From Lewinellaceae bacterium (GTDB lineage Bacteria > Bacteroidota > Bacteroidia > Chitinophagales > Saprospiraceae), in the NCBI GenBank assembly GCA_020636355.1, contig JACJYB010000019.1, positions 15,885-79,884 of the forward strand: DNA of 64,000 nucleotides, given 5' to 3'. Numbering within the stretch: position 1 is the first letter of the stretch; every line of letters begins with the position of its first letter. The position numbers and the translations under genes are program-made. The notes under the pieces are model-generated. The model had not been told where the DNA came from. It did not search any database and saw nothing but the letters and a program-made list of their open reading frames with translations. Positions 24,049 to 32,508 of the stretch are shown here, in pieces.

Positions 24049-26463
24049 CTACTGCTCTGATTTCAGTGCCGCAATAGGATTTTCGCGTAAGGCCCGGATG
24101 ACTTGCCAGAGTATCATCAAAAAACTGAAAGCCATTAATATCAGGACCGCAGGAGCCACATTGTAGAAAGAAATTGGATTTCGTTGGGCAAGGTTGTTAA
24201 TCCATAATCCATTCACCCAAATAGCTAATGGTATTGCCAGGGTTAGTGAAATTCCAATCAACCAGATGAATTCACGGCCTACTGCATAAAACAAATGGGA
24301 AGGTGTCGCGCCAAGGACTTTCCGGATCCCGAGTTCTTTGATATGACTGCGCACACGCATGCTGATCATCCCCAGTAGTCCGAGTCCGGTAATGGAGATT
24401 GCCATCAGGGCGATGAGCATCAGTATCTTACTGATGTCAAATAAGAATGTATAAAATTCATTCATTTCCTGGCTGAGAAAACCACCTTTGAATTCCCGAA
24501 GTGGATCATATTCTTTCCATTCTTTCCGGATATTATTCACCACTTCTCCGGGGCGCGGACTAATGATTTTTACGTACGCATACCGATAATCGGCTGGTCG
24601 AACTCTTAATAGCATAGGCGTCAACGGTTTTAACATGGGCTCCCAATGATAATCCTTAACCACTCCAACAATCATGGCCTGATCGACACTGTCTCTAAAT
24701 AAATACTGACCGACCGCTTTGTCTACCGGATCAAAACCCAGGCGCTTTGCCGCTAATTCATTGACGATTATCTGATTTTCGGTTCCCTGGGCAGCCGGAC
24801 TAAAATTATTACCTGCCACCAACTGTAATCCCATGACACGGAGATAACCGGTATCCACACTAAAATGATAGATCGTCAATGGCTCATCCTCCTGGTGGAG
24901 CCGGTATCCCTCGGCCATTGCCACTCCAGTCCCCGGGTTATGCGAGGTTACGGTCATCTCCTGTACCCCGGTAATTCGGCTGAATCTAGCTTGTACTTGG
25001 TTAAAATCATGACTCTGCAGATCCATTAGATAGATCTTTTGATTATTAAACCCGTAATCTGCGTTGGTCAGGTAACGCGCTTCATCTCGTATCAGGAATA
25101 AGGAGATGAGCATCAAAACCGAGAGTCCGAACTGGACACCCATCATGACGTGTTTCATGTTTAACTTTCTTCTACGTCGCCGGCTAGCGGGCATCACCGC
25201 TCCCTTGATGGTAGCCACCGGGTCCATCCGGGACGCATAAAGCGCTGGGCCTACCCCCGCAAGCAATCCCAGCAAAATGGAAAATCCGAAGAAAAGCCCA
25301 TAAGCAACCGGTTCATCGTGCAATCGGATGCCTATCTGGTTAAAAATCCACATTGCGTTAAACTGGGCCAACAGAATCCGGTAGAAGATAATCGCAAATA
25401 ACAGCGCTATGCCGGACATTAGTATGGATTCGATCAAAAACTGACCTGCGATTTCCCTTTTCTCTGCACCACTGGATTTGCGAATGCCGATTTCTTTAAA
25501 ACGGTTTAGGGTTCCCGCAATCGTGAGGTTCGCATAATTAATGCTTGCTGTGATCATGACGATAAAAGCCAAAAGGCCAAAAAATCCCAGAATGAGCTTA
25601 GGCAAGGTAAAACCAATCTCATTGCCCAGGAAGCGCCCTGGCACGACTTCCGTGATCCCCTGCAAACTAAATTCGTATCCAGGGTGCTTTTCGTCCACTT
25701 TCATATTTTCAGCGGCTAGCCGATTGATGGCTCTTTCAATATTTCCCTTTTCTCCGGCATCAGTAAGCACCAGGTAATTGTAATTATTCCACAAGTTGTC
25801 CCATGCATCAAAATCCTCTTCGATATAACCATCTGCTTTTAACCGGTTCAGGGAGGAAAATGAAGCCAGGGCGTCAAATTTGATGTGGGTATCCCCGGGC
25901 GGTGGATTTAATACACCCGTTACTGTGAAATCATAATTTTCATTGAGTTTAACCAGCCTTCCCAATGCCCCGCCTTCCGGAAATAGTTTCTTAGCCAAGT
26001 CCCGGGTAAGCACTAGGCCATTCGGATTTTTTAAGGCTTGCTCCGGATCCCCTTCCATCAGGGAAAATCCAAAAACCTTAAAAAAATTCGCGTCAGCAAA
26101 CAGGGATCGGTCTAACCGAATAATCCGGTCATCCGATCGGATTTCTCCCTGGAACCGGTGGTTTAAATTTGTCATTAACTCGACAGATGGGTAGCTGTTT
26201 TCCAAAGCGGCTCTTAAAGGTAAAGGGGAAGTTGCAAAACCGGATTCAAACAGGTTATTCTGCATACCTTTCTTATGACTAAGGATGCGATAGGTACGGT
26301 CACCGAACGGATGAAATTTATCATAATGATAATGGTTGTAAATTAAAAGGATGATCAGCAGGCATACCGACATGCTCAGGGATAATCCAACGAGATTAAT
26401 CAGGCTGTACAATTTATGTTTCAACAAATTGCGCCATCCAAAACGGATAAAATGTCCATACAT
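24049..26463 (-). CDS. ABC transporter permease, MacB/FtsX type
   Basis: The 804-residue protein is an eight-helix permease made of two MacB-like halves. Each half has an N-terminal anchor helix or a MacB periplasmic core followed by an FtsX helical bundle. Features include the opening FIRFGWRNLLKHKLYSLINL, the FtsX signature NRFKEIGIRKSSGAEKREI and its repeat KELGIRKVLGATPSHL in the C-terminal half. Long periplasmic segments occupy about 45-285 and 480-680. Such permeases work with a LolD/MacB-type ATPase in mechanotransmission or export of lipoproteins and peptides; no ATPase gene is adjacent. In Bacteroidota many orphan copies exist. The substrate is unknown. Confidence 0.9.
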   Translation of the reverse strand: MYGHFIRFGWRNLLKHKLYSLINLVGLSLSMSVCLLIILLIYNHYHYDKFHPFGDRTYRILSHKKGMQNNLFESGFATSPLPLRAALENSYPSVELMTNLNHRFQGEIRSDDRIIRLDRSLFADANFFKVFGFSLMEGDPEQALKNPNGLVLTRDLAKKLFPEGGALGRLVKLNENYDFTVTGVLNPPPGDTHIKFDALASFSSLNRLKADGYIEEDFDAWDNLWNNYNYLVLTDAGEKGNIERAINRLAAENMKVDEKHPGYEFSLQGITEVVPGRFLGNEIGFTLPKLILGFFGLLAFIVMITASINYANLTIAGTLNRFKEIGIRKSSGAEKREIAGQFLIESILMSGIALLFAIIFYRILLAQFNAMWIFNQIGIRLHDEPVAYGLFFGFSILLGLLAGVGPALYASRMDPVATIKGAVMPASRRRRRKLNMKHVMMGVQFGLSVLMLISLFLIRDEARYLTNADYGFNNQKIYLMDLQSHDFNQVQARFSRITGVQEMTVTSHNPGTGVAMAEGYRLHQEDEPLTIYHFSVDTGYLRVMGLQLVAGNNFSPAAQGTENQIIVNELAAKRLGFDPVDKAVGQYLFRDSVDQAMIVGVVKDYHWEPMLKPLTPMLLRVRPADYRYAYVKIISPRPGEVVNNIRKEWKEYDPLREFKGGFLSQEMNEFYTFLFDISKILMLIALMAISITGLGLLGMISMRVRSHIKELGIRKVLGATPSHLFYAVGREFIWLIGISLTLAIPLAIWVNGLWINNLAQRNPISFYNVAPAVLILMAFSFLMILWQVIRALRENPIAALKSEQ

Positions 26464-26825
26464 ATTCAGTCAGGTTTAGTAGAATAATGCTTTAAGGGAA
26501 AGTTTACCGGGATCCACGTATGCTAATGATCAAAGCTTCTAACTCTAAAGCGAATTGGGTCAACGCACGTTGTAGAATCACGACATAGCCAGTCACCTTT
26601 ATTGATTAGTTTACCATAGGACAACTGATGGGCTACATTTCGTTACAGGAAATCGTCACTTTTTAAAAAATGATTGACTGACTCTTCAGTCAGCAGATAC
26701 AGGACAAGGATGATTTAATTTGCTCAAATCAGGCAGAAGATGCTTGCAACGTTCTGGAAACATTACAAGATCTAATTAAATTGAGCTACCAAACCAGGTG
26801 AAACAAAATTCATATTCGCAATCTA
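26464..26825. other. Divergent intergenic region
   Basis: This 362-bp gap separates the ABC permease from a divergent gene cluster. It holds a short hairpin CTGACT-CTTC-AGTCAG at 26678-26693 and AT-rich stretches suitable for promoters in both directions. No gene or recognised RNA element was found. Confidence 0.5.
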
Positions 26826-27311
26826 ATGGCAAAAGAAAAAGGACACTGGAGCAAAGGGAAAGGGAAACTGGGTGTTTTGAAACCACTGATCGGTCAATGG
26901 GAAGCGGAAGTTGACTCTCCGATGGGTCGGATTCACTGCACGAGATCGCTTGCACCCACATTAAATGGTCATTACATCCAAATGGCGGTGCACTGGCAGT
27001 CTCCCGAATTTAAGTATACGGAGCATGCCATCTTCGGGATAAGCAATGGAACGTTGAATTTCTGGTCTTTTACTTCGGATGGTAAAAATTCAACCGGAAC
27101 CATTGCTGACGGAACCGATATCCATCCCGAAGCAGTTTGCTTTGAAGCCCAAATGCCGGCTGGCCTGGCACGCATGATCTATTGGCCGGATGAAGCAAAT
27201 GGTTATTACTGGGCCGTAGAATCAAAAAACAAAAAGGGGTGGAAGCGATTTACCCATCATCATTATTTACCTGTCCTATTAAGTAAACCTGATTACTCCG
27301 TCATCGATTAA
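26826..27311 (+). CDS. Small cytoplasmic protein, possibly lipocalin/DUF1579-like
   Basis: The 161-residue protein has no signal peptide. A short lysine-rich start is followed by LKPLIGQWEAEVDSPMGRIH, then regular strands (YIQMAVHWQSPEFKYTEHAIFGI, LNFWSFTSDGKNSTGTI). This alternation of aromatic-rich strands and the GxW start are typical of small calycin-like beta-barrels such as DUF1579, which bind hydrophobic ligands. The assignment rests on pattern only. The gene is followed by a VOC-family gene after 26 bp, so the two are probably co-transcribed. Confidence 0.75.
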   Translation: MAKEKGHWSKGKGKLGVLKPLIGQWEAEVDSPMGRIHCTRSLAPTLNGHYIQMAVHWQSPEFKYTEHAIFGISNGTLNFWSFTSDGKNSTGTIADGTDIHPEAVCFEAQMPAGLARMIYWPDEANGYYWAVESKNKKGWKRFTHHHYLPVLLSKPDYSVID

Positions 27312-27337
27312 TTCCAATCCTGAAAATCTGCAATAAT

Positions 27338-27715
27338 ATGCCAAAATTAATCGCAATAGCCCCACAAATTGTCGTAGAGGATGTGGTGGCCACCGCCCGC
27401 TTTTATCAGGATAAATTGGGGTTTGCTTTAATTGGATATTTCTTGGATCCTCCGGTTTACGCCATGGTCGAACGAAATGGCATTCAAATACATTTTGGTC
27501 AGGCAGATGGACCGGATGTGCAAAAATCAAATGTACCACTCCGTAAAGTGGGCTTCGATTATTATTTATGGACGGATGACCTGGATGCATTGCATCAGGA
27601 AATGGTGTCCCGTGGTGTTCAAATAATCCAGCCACCCATCGACCGGGTATATGGTAACCGGGAATTTACCGCAGTAGATTGTAATGGCCTAGTCCTTACA
27701 TTCGGTCAAATTTAA
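27338..27715 (+). CDS. VOC family protein (glyoxalase/bleomycin-resistance fold)
   Basis: The 125-residue single vicinal-oxygen-chelate domain has the two beta-alpha-beta-beta-beta halves visible: VVEDVVATARFYQDKLGFAL...AMVERNGIQIHFGQ and LWTDDLDALHQEMVSRGVQI...REFTAVDCNGLVLTFGQ. His at QIHFGQ and Glu at NREFTA are the usual metal-ligand positions. Members are lyases, dioxygenases or drug-binding proteins acting as dimers. The substrate cannot be read from sequence. It follows the DUF1579-like gene by 26 bp and precedes the ankyrin gene by 62 bp. Confidence 0.88.
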   Translation: MPKLIAIAPQIVVEDVVATARFYQDKLGFALIGYFLDPPVYAMVERNGIQIHFGQADGPDVQKSNVPLRKVGFDYYLWTDDLDALHQEMVSRGVQIIQPPIDRVYGNREFTAVDCNGLVLTFGQI

Positions 27716-27777
27716 GTAGCTAATAATGCGAAATTCAAATCATCACATGCCAATTACATTTCCAATTAACGGTTGAA

Positions 27778-28464
27778 ATGAATCGATTCACGCGTGCCAT
27801 ACATGCATTAGACCTCGCTGCTATCACGGAATTGTTAGAACAACCACGCTGGCAAAAATGGGAAGAGAAGACGGGCAAGAATGCATTGCATTACCTTGGC
27901 GATGTCCGCCCGAAAGATGATGCGGAAGCAGACCAAAGCATCGCTCTATTAAAATTACTGCTCGGAGCTGGTCTGGACATTAATTCCATCCATCGTATCC
28001 CGGACCCGGGTTGTGAGTTTCCCGCTACGCCGCTCTGGCATGCTTATGCTAAAGGCCGAAATAAAAAATTATATACCCAATTAATCCACCTGGGGGCAAA
28101 GCCTGATAATTGCATGTTTGCCATCGCCTGGAATGATGATGTGGATGCCGCTGAATTATTTACCCAAAATGGCGCTTCACTGACCCCGGGCGTTTTGCAG
28201 GCGGCTTGTCACTGGAAAAGATGGAAAATTGCAAATTGGTTTTTGGATCACGGCGCTGCAATCAATGAAACCGACGATAAAGGGAATAGTGTTCTGCAAT
28301 TGGCCATACGTAGAAATGGCCCGGTTGAACTAGTGTCAAAGCTAATTGAAAACGGGGCGGATCTTCATCAGAAAAATTACAGGAATCAAGCTCCTGCAAA
28401 TTTGCTGGATGCTTATTTCCGAAAAAATAATGCAAAAAAACCAGGAGACATTGGATCAATCTGA
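27778..28464 (+). CDS. Ankyrin-repeat protein
   Basis: The 228-residue protein has no export signal. Ankyrin helix-turn-helix repeats are recognisable throughout, the clearest being KTGKNALHYLG (about 36-46), LLKLLLGAGLDINSIH, LFTQNGASLTPGVLQAA, WFLDHGAAINETDDKGNSVL and LVSKLIENGADLHQKNYRNQAP. It is a protein-binding scaffold; the partner is unknown. The 3' end overlaps the start of the GNAT gene by 35 bp in another frame, implying translational coupling. Confidence 0.85.
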   Translation: MNRFTRAIHALDLAAITELLEQPRWQKWEEKTGKNALHYLGDVRPKDDAEADQSIALLKLLLGAGLDINSIHRIPDPGCEFPATPLWHAYAKGRNKKLYTQLIHLGAKPDNCMFAIAWNDDVDAAELFTQNGASLTPGVLQAACHWKRWKIANWFLDHGAAINETDDKGNSVLQLAIRRNGPVELVSKLIENGADLHQKNYRNQAPANLLDAYFRKNNAKKPGDIGSI

Positions 28465-28951
28465 CCCCTCCATCAAACTGGCCGGATCCCTGGCAGATTA
28501 TGCTGCGGCTGAACTATTAATTCTTCAGTATGTGAAGGAACTTGGTGTCGATCTTGAGTTTCAGGATTTAATCTCAGAACTTAAAAATTTACCGACAATA
28601 TATGGCCCTCCTCAGGGTGCCCTGATCCTCGTTCGAAGTCCCGAAAGTCAACCTGCAGGATGCGCGGGAATAAGATCCTGGCAGGAAACCATTGCCGAGC
28701 TAAAAAGGATGTATATACGTCCTGAATTTCGTAAGACGGGCATCGGAGCAAAGCTTCTTGACCATGCGATTAGAACGGCTCATAAACTGGGCTATCACCG
28801 GCTTAGGCTGGACACCCTGGCTTCGATGAAATCGGCTCAACGCTTGTATTTGACCAGAGGGTTTTATGAGATACCTCCCTACCGCTACAACCCCTTACCA
28901 GGTACTCAATTTTTTGAACTGAATCTGCAGGACAATTCCCAAATACCCTAA
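28430..28951 (+). CDS. GNAT family N-acetyltransferase
   Basis: The protein has 173 residues from the chosen ATG at 28430 (MQKNQETLDQ). An upstream in-frame ATG at 28346 would extend 28 residues deep into the ankyrin gene and adds nothing family-like. The acetyl-CoA-binding motif A is YIRPEFRKTGIGAKLLDHAI (R/QxxGxG/A as RKTGIGA), followed by the GYHRLRLDTL strand and YLTRGFYEIPPYRYNPLPG near the end. The latter resembles the MarR-associated or PhnO-like GNAT subgroup. It transfers an acetyl group to an unknown amine. It is coupled to the ankyrin gene. Confidence 0.88.
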   Translation: MQKNQETLDQSDPSIKLAGSLADYAAAELLILQYVKELGVDLEFQDLISELKNLPTIYGPPQGALILVRSPESQPAGCAGIRSWQETIAELKRMYIRPEFRKTGIGAKLLDHAIRTAHKLGYHRLRLDTLASMKSAQRLYLTRGFYEIPPYRYNPLPGTQFFELNLQDNSQIP

Positions 28952-28983
28952 TCTTCTTTGTTATTTTCCAGCCGTTCCTTTTT

Positions 28984-30504
28984 TCAACGGTCGGTCACAA
29001 ACTTAATCCCGAAGGAAATGATCTGCGCATGCAGCCCGGTATTCCGCTGGTAATAATTATAATCCAGCGAGATGCTTTTAATTCCCAATACTCCAACATG
29101 TGATTTTAAAAAGATGTCGGTGTATTTAATCCCGATGCCATATTGGTTCGCATTAAAAGCGGACAGATCGTAATCACTCGTGTAATAGGTGTCCGTAGAA
29201 AGGTGTTGCTCATAAGGAGCAAAATAGTTTGCTGCCGTCTGGGTGTAGAAGCGGTAATTCGGATATAATGTGAATTTGCTGCCTAATTTGATGGGCAACT
29301 CAAGGTTTACCGTGTGTGATTGAATACCCCAGTCATCGTAATAATACCGGTAATAGGATTTCACCACCAGATATTCATTGACATAATAATGATACCGCAG
29401 ACCTACCGGAATTTTTAACCGGGACTCAGGAAGCCGCTCGATGTCGTCGGCCAACTGAAATACGCCGGTATTTAAAGGCGATGTGTAATTGGGTATATTA
29501 CTAGCAACGCCAATGTAATAATTGGAAACGTCAGAAAAATAAACCCGCTGCATGGGATTGGCCAGCCAACCGCGCTGGAGAACCAGGTCGGAAAAAATCG
29601 AAAACTGCGAACGTTTACTCAGGATCTGTGAAAAGCTTAAGGATAATGAATACGTATTTCGATTGGTATTATCAATCAGACTGGTATTGGACGGATGCCA
29701 TATAGCAGCGCTTGACTTCGAGATGATAGTGCCTGATTGATCCAATATATCTACCCCGGTAAAAAATCCTGCATTCAGATCTCCTCCGGTTTGGTGATAG
29801 GTTTTTATTTCCGTCGGATATTGCGGAAACCATTTATCCAGATAGACTGATCCCTGGATTCCTAATTCGGTATTTTTTTGATTGAATTGCCGGACAAAAC
29901 CCAACCCGGCGCCAAAAGAGCTATAATCAAACTCTTTCGAAACATTTAGATGACCGGAGTAAATCTTGTTTCGATCATCCGAAGAATGGCTATAGTTTAA
30001 ACCGCCACTATACCACACATCACCCCGTGAAGCGCCGGAAGCGGCCACCCAGGGAGAACCCCTCACCACAGTCGTACTGCTTTCGGGCTGTGTACCCACC
30101 GGGCCTCGCGTACGGCCGCCCCCACTCCGGGAGGCTCCGGAAACAACCGTACCATACGAATAGGTTGTCACACTTGAAAATGGATTCAGGTTGCTGGAGG
30201 AAGCTGACGTATAGGCAGAAATGGTGGCATCGATCGTCAGTACATCGTCGTCATTCAAAGGAATGGATACATTGATGTCGGTGGCAAAATCGGTTAATTT
30301 CTCACTTCCAATACCTCCCGTTACGGAAGCGTTATTACCATCCTGGCCATACAAGCTGGTTAACAAGTCAATTTCCGTATTTTCCAATACGCGGTTTTTG
30401 TATTCCTTCTCCGACTTCTTGTCTGCATCGGTAGCCTTCTTAGTGGCTTGCGCTTGCACCCAGACCGGTAGGCTCAGCAGGATAATCCAAATAGGTGTTC
30501 TCAT
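28984..30504 (-). CDS. DUF3570 outer-membrane beta-barrel protein
   Basis: The protein has 506 residues from ATG 30504, chosen because it yields a clean signal peptide (MRTPIWIILLSLPVWVQAQA) and follows an AAGGAAAA stretch. Starts at 30525 (ATG) or 30531 (TTG) would overlap the upstream gene. After a Lys-rich linker the chain is strand-rich, with repeated aromatic strand ends (YYRYYYDDW, LDYNYYQRN) and a final FGIKFVTDR strand, fitting an outer-membrane barrel. Residues about 105-145 form an unusual Gly/Arg/Ser-rich insertion (RSGGGRTRGPVG). DUF3570 genes are typically found downstream of DUF4266, ApbE and thioredoxin genes, exactly as here. Its role (export or anchoring of a redox protein) is inference. 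Confidence 0.85.
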   Translation of the reverse strand: MRTPIWIILLSLPVWVQAQATKKATDADKKSEKEYKNRVLENTEIDLLTSLYGQDGNNASVTGGIGSEKLTDFATDINVSIPLNDDDVLTIDATISAYTSASSSNLNPFSSVTTYSYGTVVSGASRSGGGRTRGPVGTQPESSTTVVRGSPWVAASGASRGDVWYSGGLNYSHSSDDRNKIYSGHLNVSKEFDYSSFGAGLGFVRQFNQKNTELGIQGSVYLDKWFPQYPTEIKTYHQTGGDLNAGFFTGVDILDQSGTIISKSSAAIWHPSNTSLIDNTNRNTYSLSLSFSQILSKRSQFSIFSDLVLQRGWLANPMQRVYFSDVSNYYIGVASNIPNYTSPLNTGVFQLADDIERLPESRLKIPVGLRYHYYVNEYLVVKSYYRYYYDDWGIQSHTVNLELPIKLGSKFTLYPNYRFYTQTAANYFAPYEQHLSTDTYYTSDYDLSAFNANQYGIGIKYTDIFLKSHVGVLGIKSISLDYNYYQRNTGLHAQIISFGIKFVTDR

Positions 30505-30515
30505 CGTGTTTTTCC

Positions 30516-30728
30516 TTAATTGCATCCGCAACCACCACCACTTTTTCCGCCGTTGGCACCGGAGGCACCTTCACGGTAAACCTGGAAACTGGTTTGAAAT
30601 TTTTTGTCTTTACGGTCACTCAGCGCCATGTCCGGGTCATTCAGGTTTACCTTCTGGTATTCCTTGACCGTGACACAGGAGGTGGCCAGCATAAATAATC
30701 CGAATAAAGCCAGTGCTTTAATTTTCAT
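30516..30728 (-). CDS. DUF4266 small lipoprotein with C-terminal GCGC motif
   Basis: The 70-residue protein has a lipoprotein signal peptide with lipobox ATSC (Cys18). The mature 53 residues are polar (TVKEYQKVNLNDPDMALSDR) and end in a Gly-rich tail SGANGGKSGGGCGCN with two closely spaced cysteines. DUF4266 proteins share this size, lipobox and tail. The paired Cys could be oxidised, metal-bound or modified; the co-encoded thioredoxin-like protein and flavin transferase make a redox role attractive but unproven. It overlaps apbE by 11 bp and is 11 bp from the DUF3570 gene. Confidence 0.85.
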   Translation of the reverse strand: MKIKALALFGLFMLATSCVTVKEYQKVNLNDPDMALSDRKDKKFQTSFQVYREGASGANGGKSGGGCGCN

Positions 30729-31713
30729 GATGATTATTGATGTTTATGTTATCCGAGGTATGGATATTTCCATCCTCGTCAATCAGTATGCATTCGACGT
30801 TAGGCAGTTGATTGATGCGGGCAATGCCTACATCTACTCCCATCACAAATAAGGAGGTAGCCAGCGCATCTGCCAATTCAGCGCTGGGGGCAAATACCGT
30901 AGAACTTATGACCCCATGGGCTGGGTAGCCGGTCTTGGGATCAATAATATGGGTGTACCTTATCCCGTTGAATTCGACATATTTTTCGTAGTCGCCCGAA
31001 GTAACCACTGCTCCTTGTCTGACGGGAACCAGTCCAAATGCTTTTCCTTTGTCCATGGGATTGGTAATTGCTACTTTCCAGTCCTCGTCATCCGGTTGCT
31101 TGCCCCAGGTATTCATATCTCCGGAGGCATTGATAATCCCTGCCTGAACGCCGTAATCCATCAGCATTTTTTTTGCTTTGTCGGCAGCATATCCTTTACC
31201 AATGGCTCCAAAGCCAATTTTCATTCCCGCTTCCGGTAAAAAAACCGTGAAATTTGACTCGTCCAAAACGATTTTACCAAAGCCAACCCGTGAGACCGAA
31301 TTTCGGATGGCTTCTACCGTGGGCATTTCAGTCATGGATCCGTCAAATTTCCAGATCTTATCCATCGAAGCATAAGTGATATCAAACGCACCATCCGTCA
31401 ATCTGGAAATGGCCAGGGACCGCTTGATCAGATCGAAAAGCTCCTTATCAACCCGGACCGGCTCAATGCCGGCGTTGCGGTTTATCCGGGAAGTTTCGGA
31501 GGCAGGATCCCACGATGATATTAATTTTTCAATCCGGGATATTTCCTGCACAGCCAGATCGATGTACTGATCCGCCTTAATCGAATCCATCGCCACGACC
31601 GTGATGTCAAAACGGCTCCCCATCAACTTTAAAGTCCGGTTGAATATGGCTTGAGCCGAAAGTCCTGATGCCAATCCGGACAGGACGATTAAAAAGAGGG
31701 ATTTCATTTTCAT
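30718..31713 (-). CDS. apbE: FAD:protein FMN transferase (ApbE)
   Basis: This 331-residue ApbE has a signal peptide (1-20, ending LSAQ). The enzyme covalently links FMN from FAD to a Ser/Thr of exported target proteins, using Mg2+. Family motifs present are LMGSRFDITV, DGAFDITYASM, GFGAIGKGYAADKAKKML, INASGDMNTWG and HIIDPKTGYPAHGV. It overlaps the upstream thioredoxin gene by 4 bp and the DUF4266 gene by 11 bp, so its natural substrate is probably linked to this operon. The other operon proteins show no obvious D-x3-SGAT flavinylation motif, so the acceptor remains open. It could also serve an NQR or RNF complex encoded elsewhere. Confidence 0.93.
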   Translation of the reverse strand: MKMKSLFLIVLSGLASGLSAQAIFNRTLKLMGSRFDITVVAMDSIKADQYIDLAVQEISRIEKLISSWDPASETSRINRNAGIEPVRVDKELFDLIKRSLAISRLTDGAFDITYASMDKIWKFDGSMTEMPTVEAIRNSVSRVGFGKIVLDESNFTVFLPEAGMKIGFGAIGKGYAADKAKKMLMDYGVQAGIINASGDMNTWGKQPDDEDWKVAITNPMDKGKAFGLVPVRQGAVVTSGDYEKYVEFNGIRYTHIIDPKTGYPAHGVISSTVFAPSAELADALATSLFVMGVDVGIARINQLPNVECILIDEDGNIHTSDNININNHHEN

Positions 31714-32168
31714 TGGAAGGAATCGAGTATTTCAATGTATTCTTCAGGCGAAGTTTTTTTGTACCCGGTGGTGCCAAGTACTTTGCCCGTTTGATCCAGT
31801 ATCACCACCAGTGGAAAATATCCCTGCTTGTTGTATTGCTCAGCAAGTCTTTCGTTTTTCTTTTGTTGGGCGGCTGGAAGTTGATTGGCTGACTTCCGCG
31901 GAAAATCTGCCTTCAACAAGACGACATGTTCCTCGGCATATTTTTTAAACGCATCCGACTGCCAGATTTCGCGATCCAACTTAATGCAGGGAGCACACCA
32001 GTCGGAGCCCTGAAATACTAAAATGATGTGACAGTTCTTTGCAGCAGCTTCGGTCTCGGCTTCGTTCAAATCTGTCAGCCAGTTCTGGGCAGAGACATAA
32101 GAAAACAGTAAAATCATCATGGCAAGGGTGACCAACCACTTAAAGGGTGCTCTGGGAATTCGATGCAT
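31710..32168 (-). CDS. Periplasmic thioredoxin-fold protein (DsbD-gamma/TlpA-like)
   Basis: The 152-residue protein has a signal peptide (about 1-27, ending SAQ) and a thioredoxin domain with the active site WCAPC (Cys58 and Cys61 in GSDWCAPCIKLD). The cis-Pro loop GYFPLVVILD and a helix inserted with basic residues (PAAQQKKNERLAEQ) follow, typical of the Thioredoxin_7/DsbD C-terminal type. It is the first gene of the four-gene operon. It presumably reduces or isomerises disulfides in an exported partner; the DUF4266 CGC tail is a candidate. Confidence 0.9.
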   Translation of the reverse strand: MHRIPRAPFKWLVTLAMMILLFSYVSAQNWLTDLNEAETEAAAKNCHIILVFQGSDWCAPCIKLDREIWQSDAFKKYAEEHVVLLKADFPRKSANQLPAAQQKKNERLAEQYNKQGYFPLVVILDQTGKVLGTTGYKKTSPEEYIEILDSFQ

Positions 32169-32508
32169 TGATGTCAGATTTTGCTATTCATATAGACAAT
32201 ACCACCATTCAATCCTAATAAGTTGCACGACTTCGAAATGTACTCATCAAATGTTAAAAATTGCAAGCCGAAACTTGCAATTTGAATGCTGAACAGGAAG
32301 AATCAGGTGCTGAAGCAATCTCCGGGCCAGAAGCAATGCTAATCAGGCGCGCCTTTCTGCCATCGTCCGATAGCGATAATCTTGCGAATGAGTTAAATTA
32401 TGCCTATCTAGTCTCACTAATACTTGAATTGCCTTTGCCCAATTTCCGAAGTGGCATGGCTCACCATTTTTCATCCACCTTGCCCGGCAACAAATTAAAT
32501 CGCTAAAA
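32169..32508. other. Divergent intergenic region
   Basis: This 340-bp gap separates the thioredoxin operon from the divergent lipase gene. It contains the 10-bp perfect inverted repeat at 32258-32283 and otherwise no recognisable gene or RNA element. Confidence 0.5.
32258..32283. repeat. 10-bp perfect inverted repeat
   Basis: AAATTGCAAG (32258-32267) and CTTGCAATTT (32274-32283) form a perfect inverted repeat with a 6-nt centre CCGAAA. It sits about 90 bp upstream of the thioredoxin operon start and about 225 bp upstream of the lipase gene. A regulator-binding operator or a bidirectional hairpin is possible. Confidence 0.5.
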
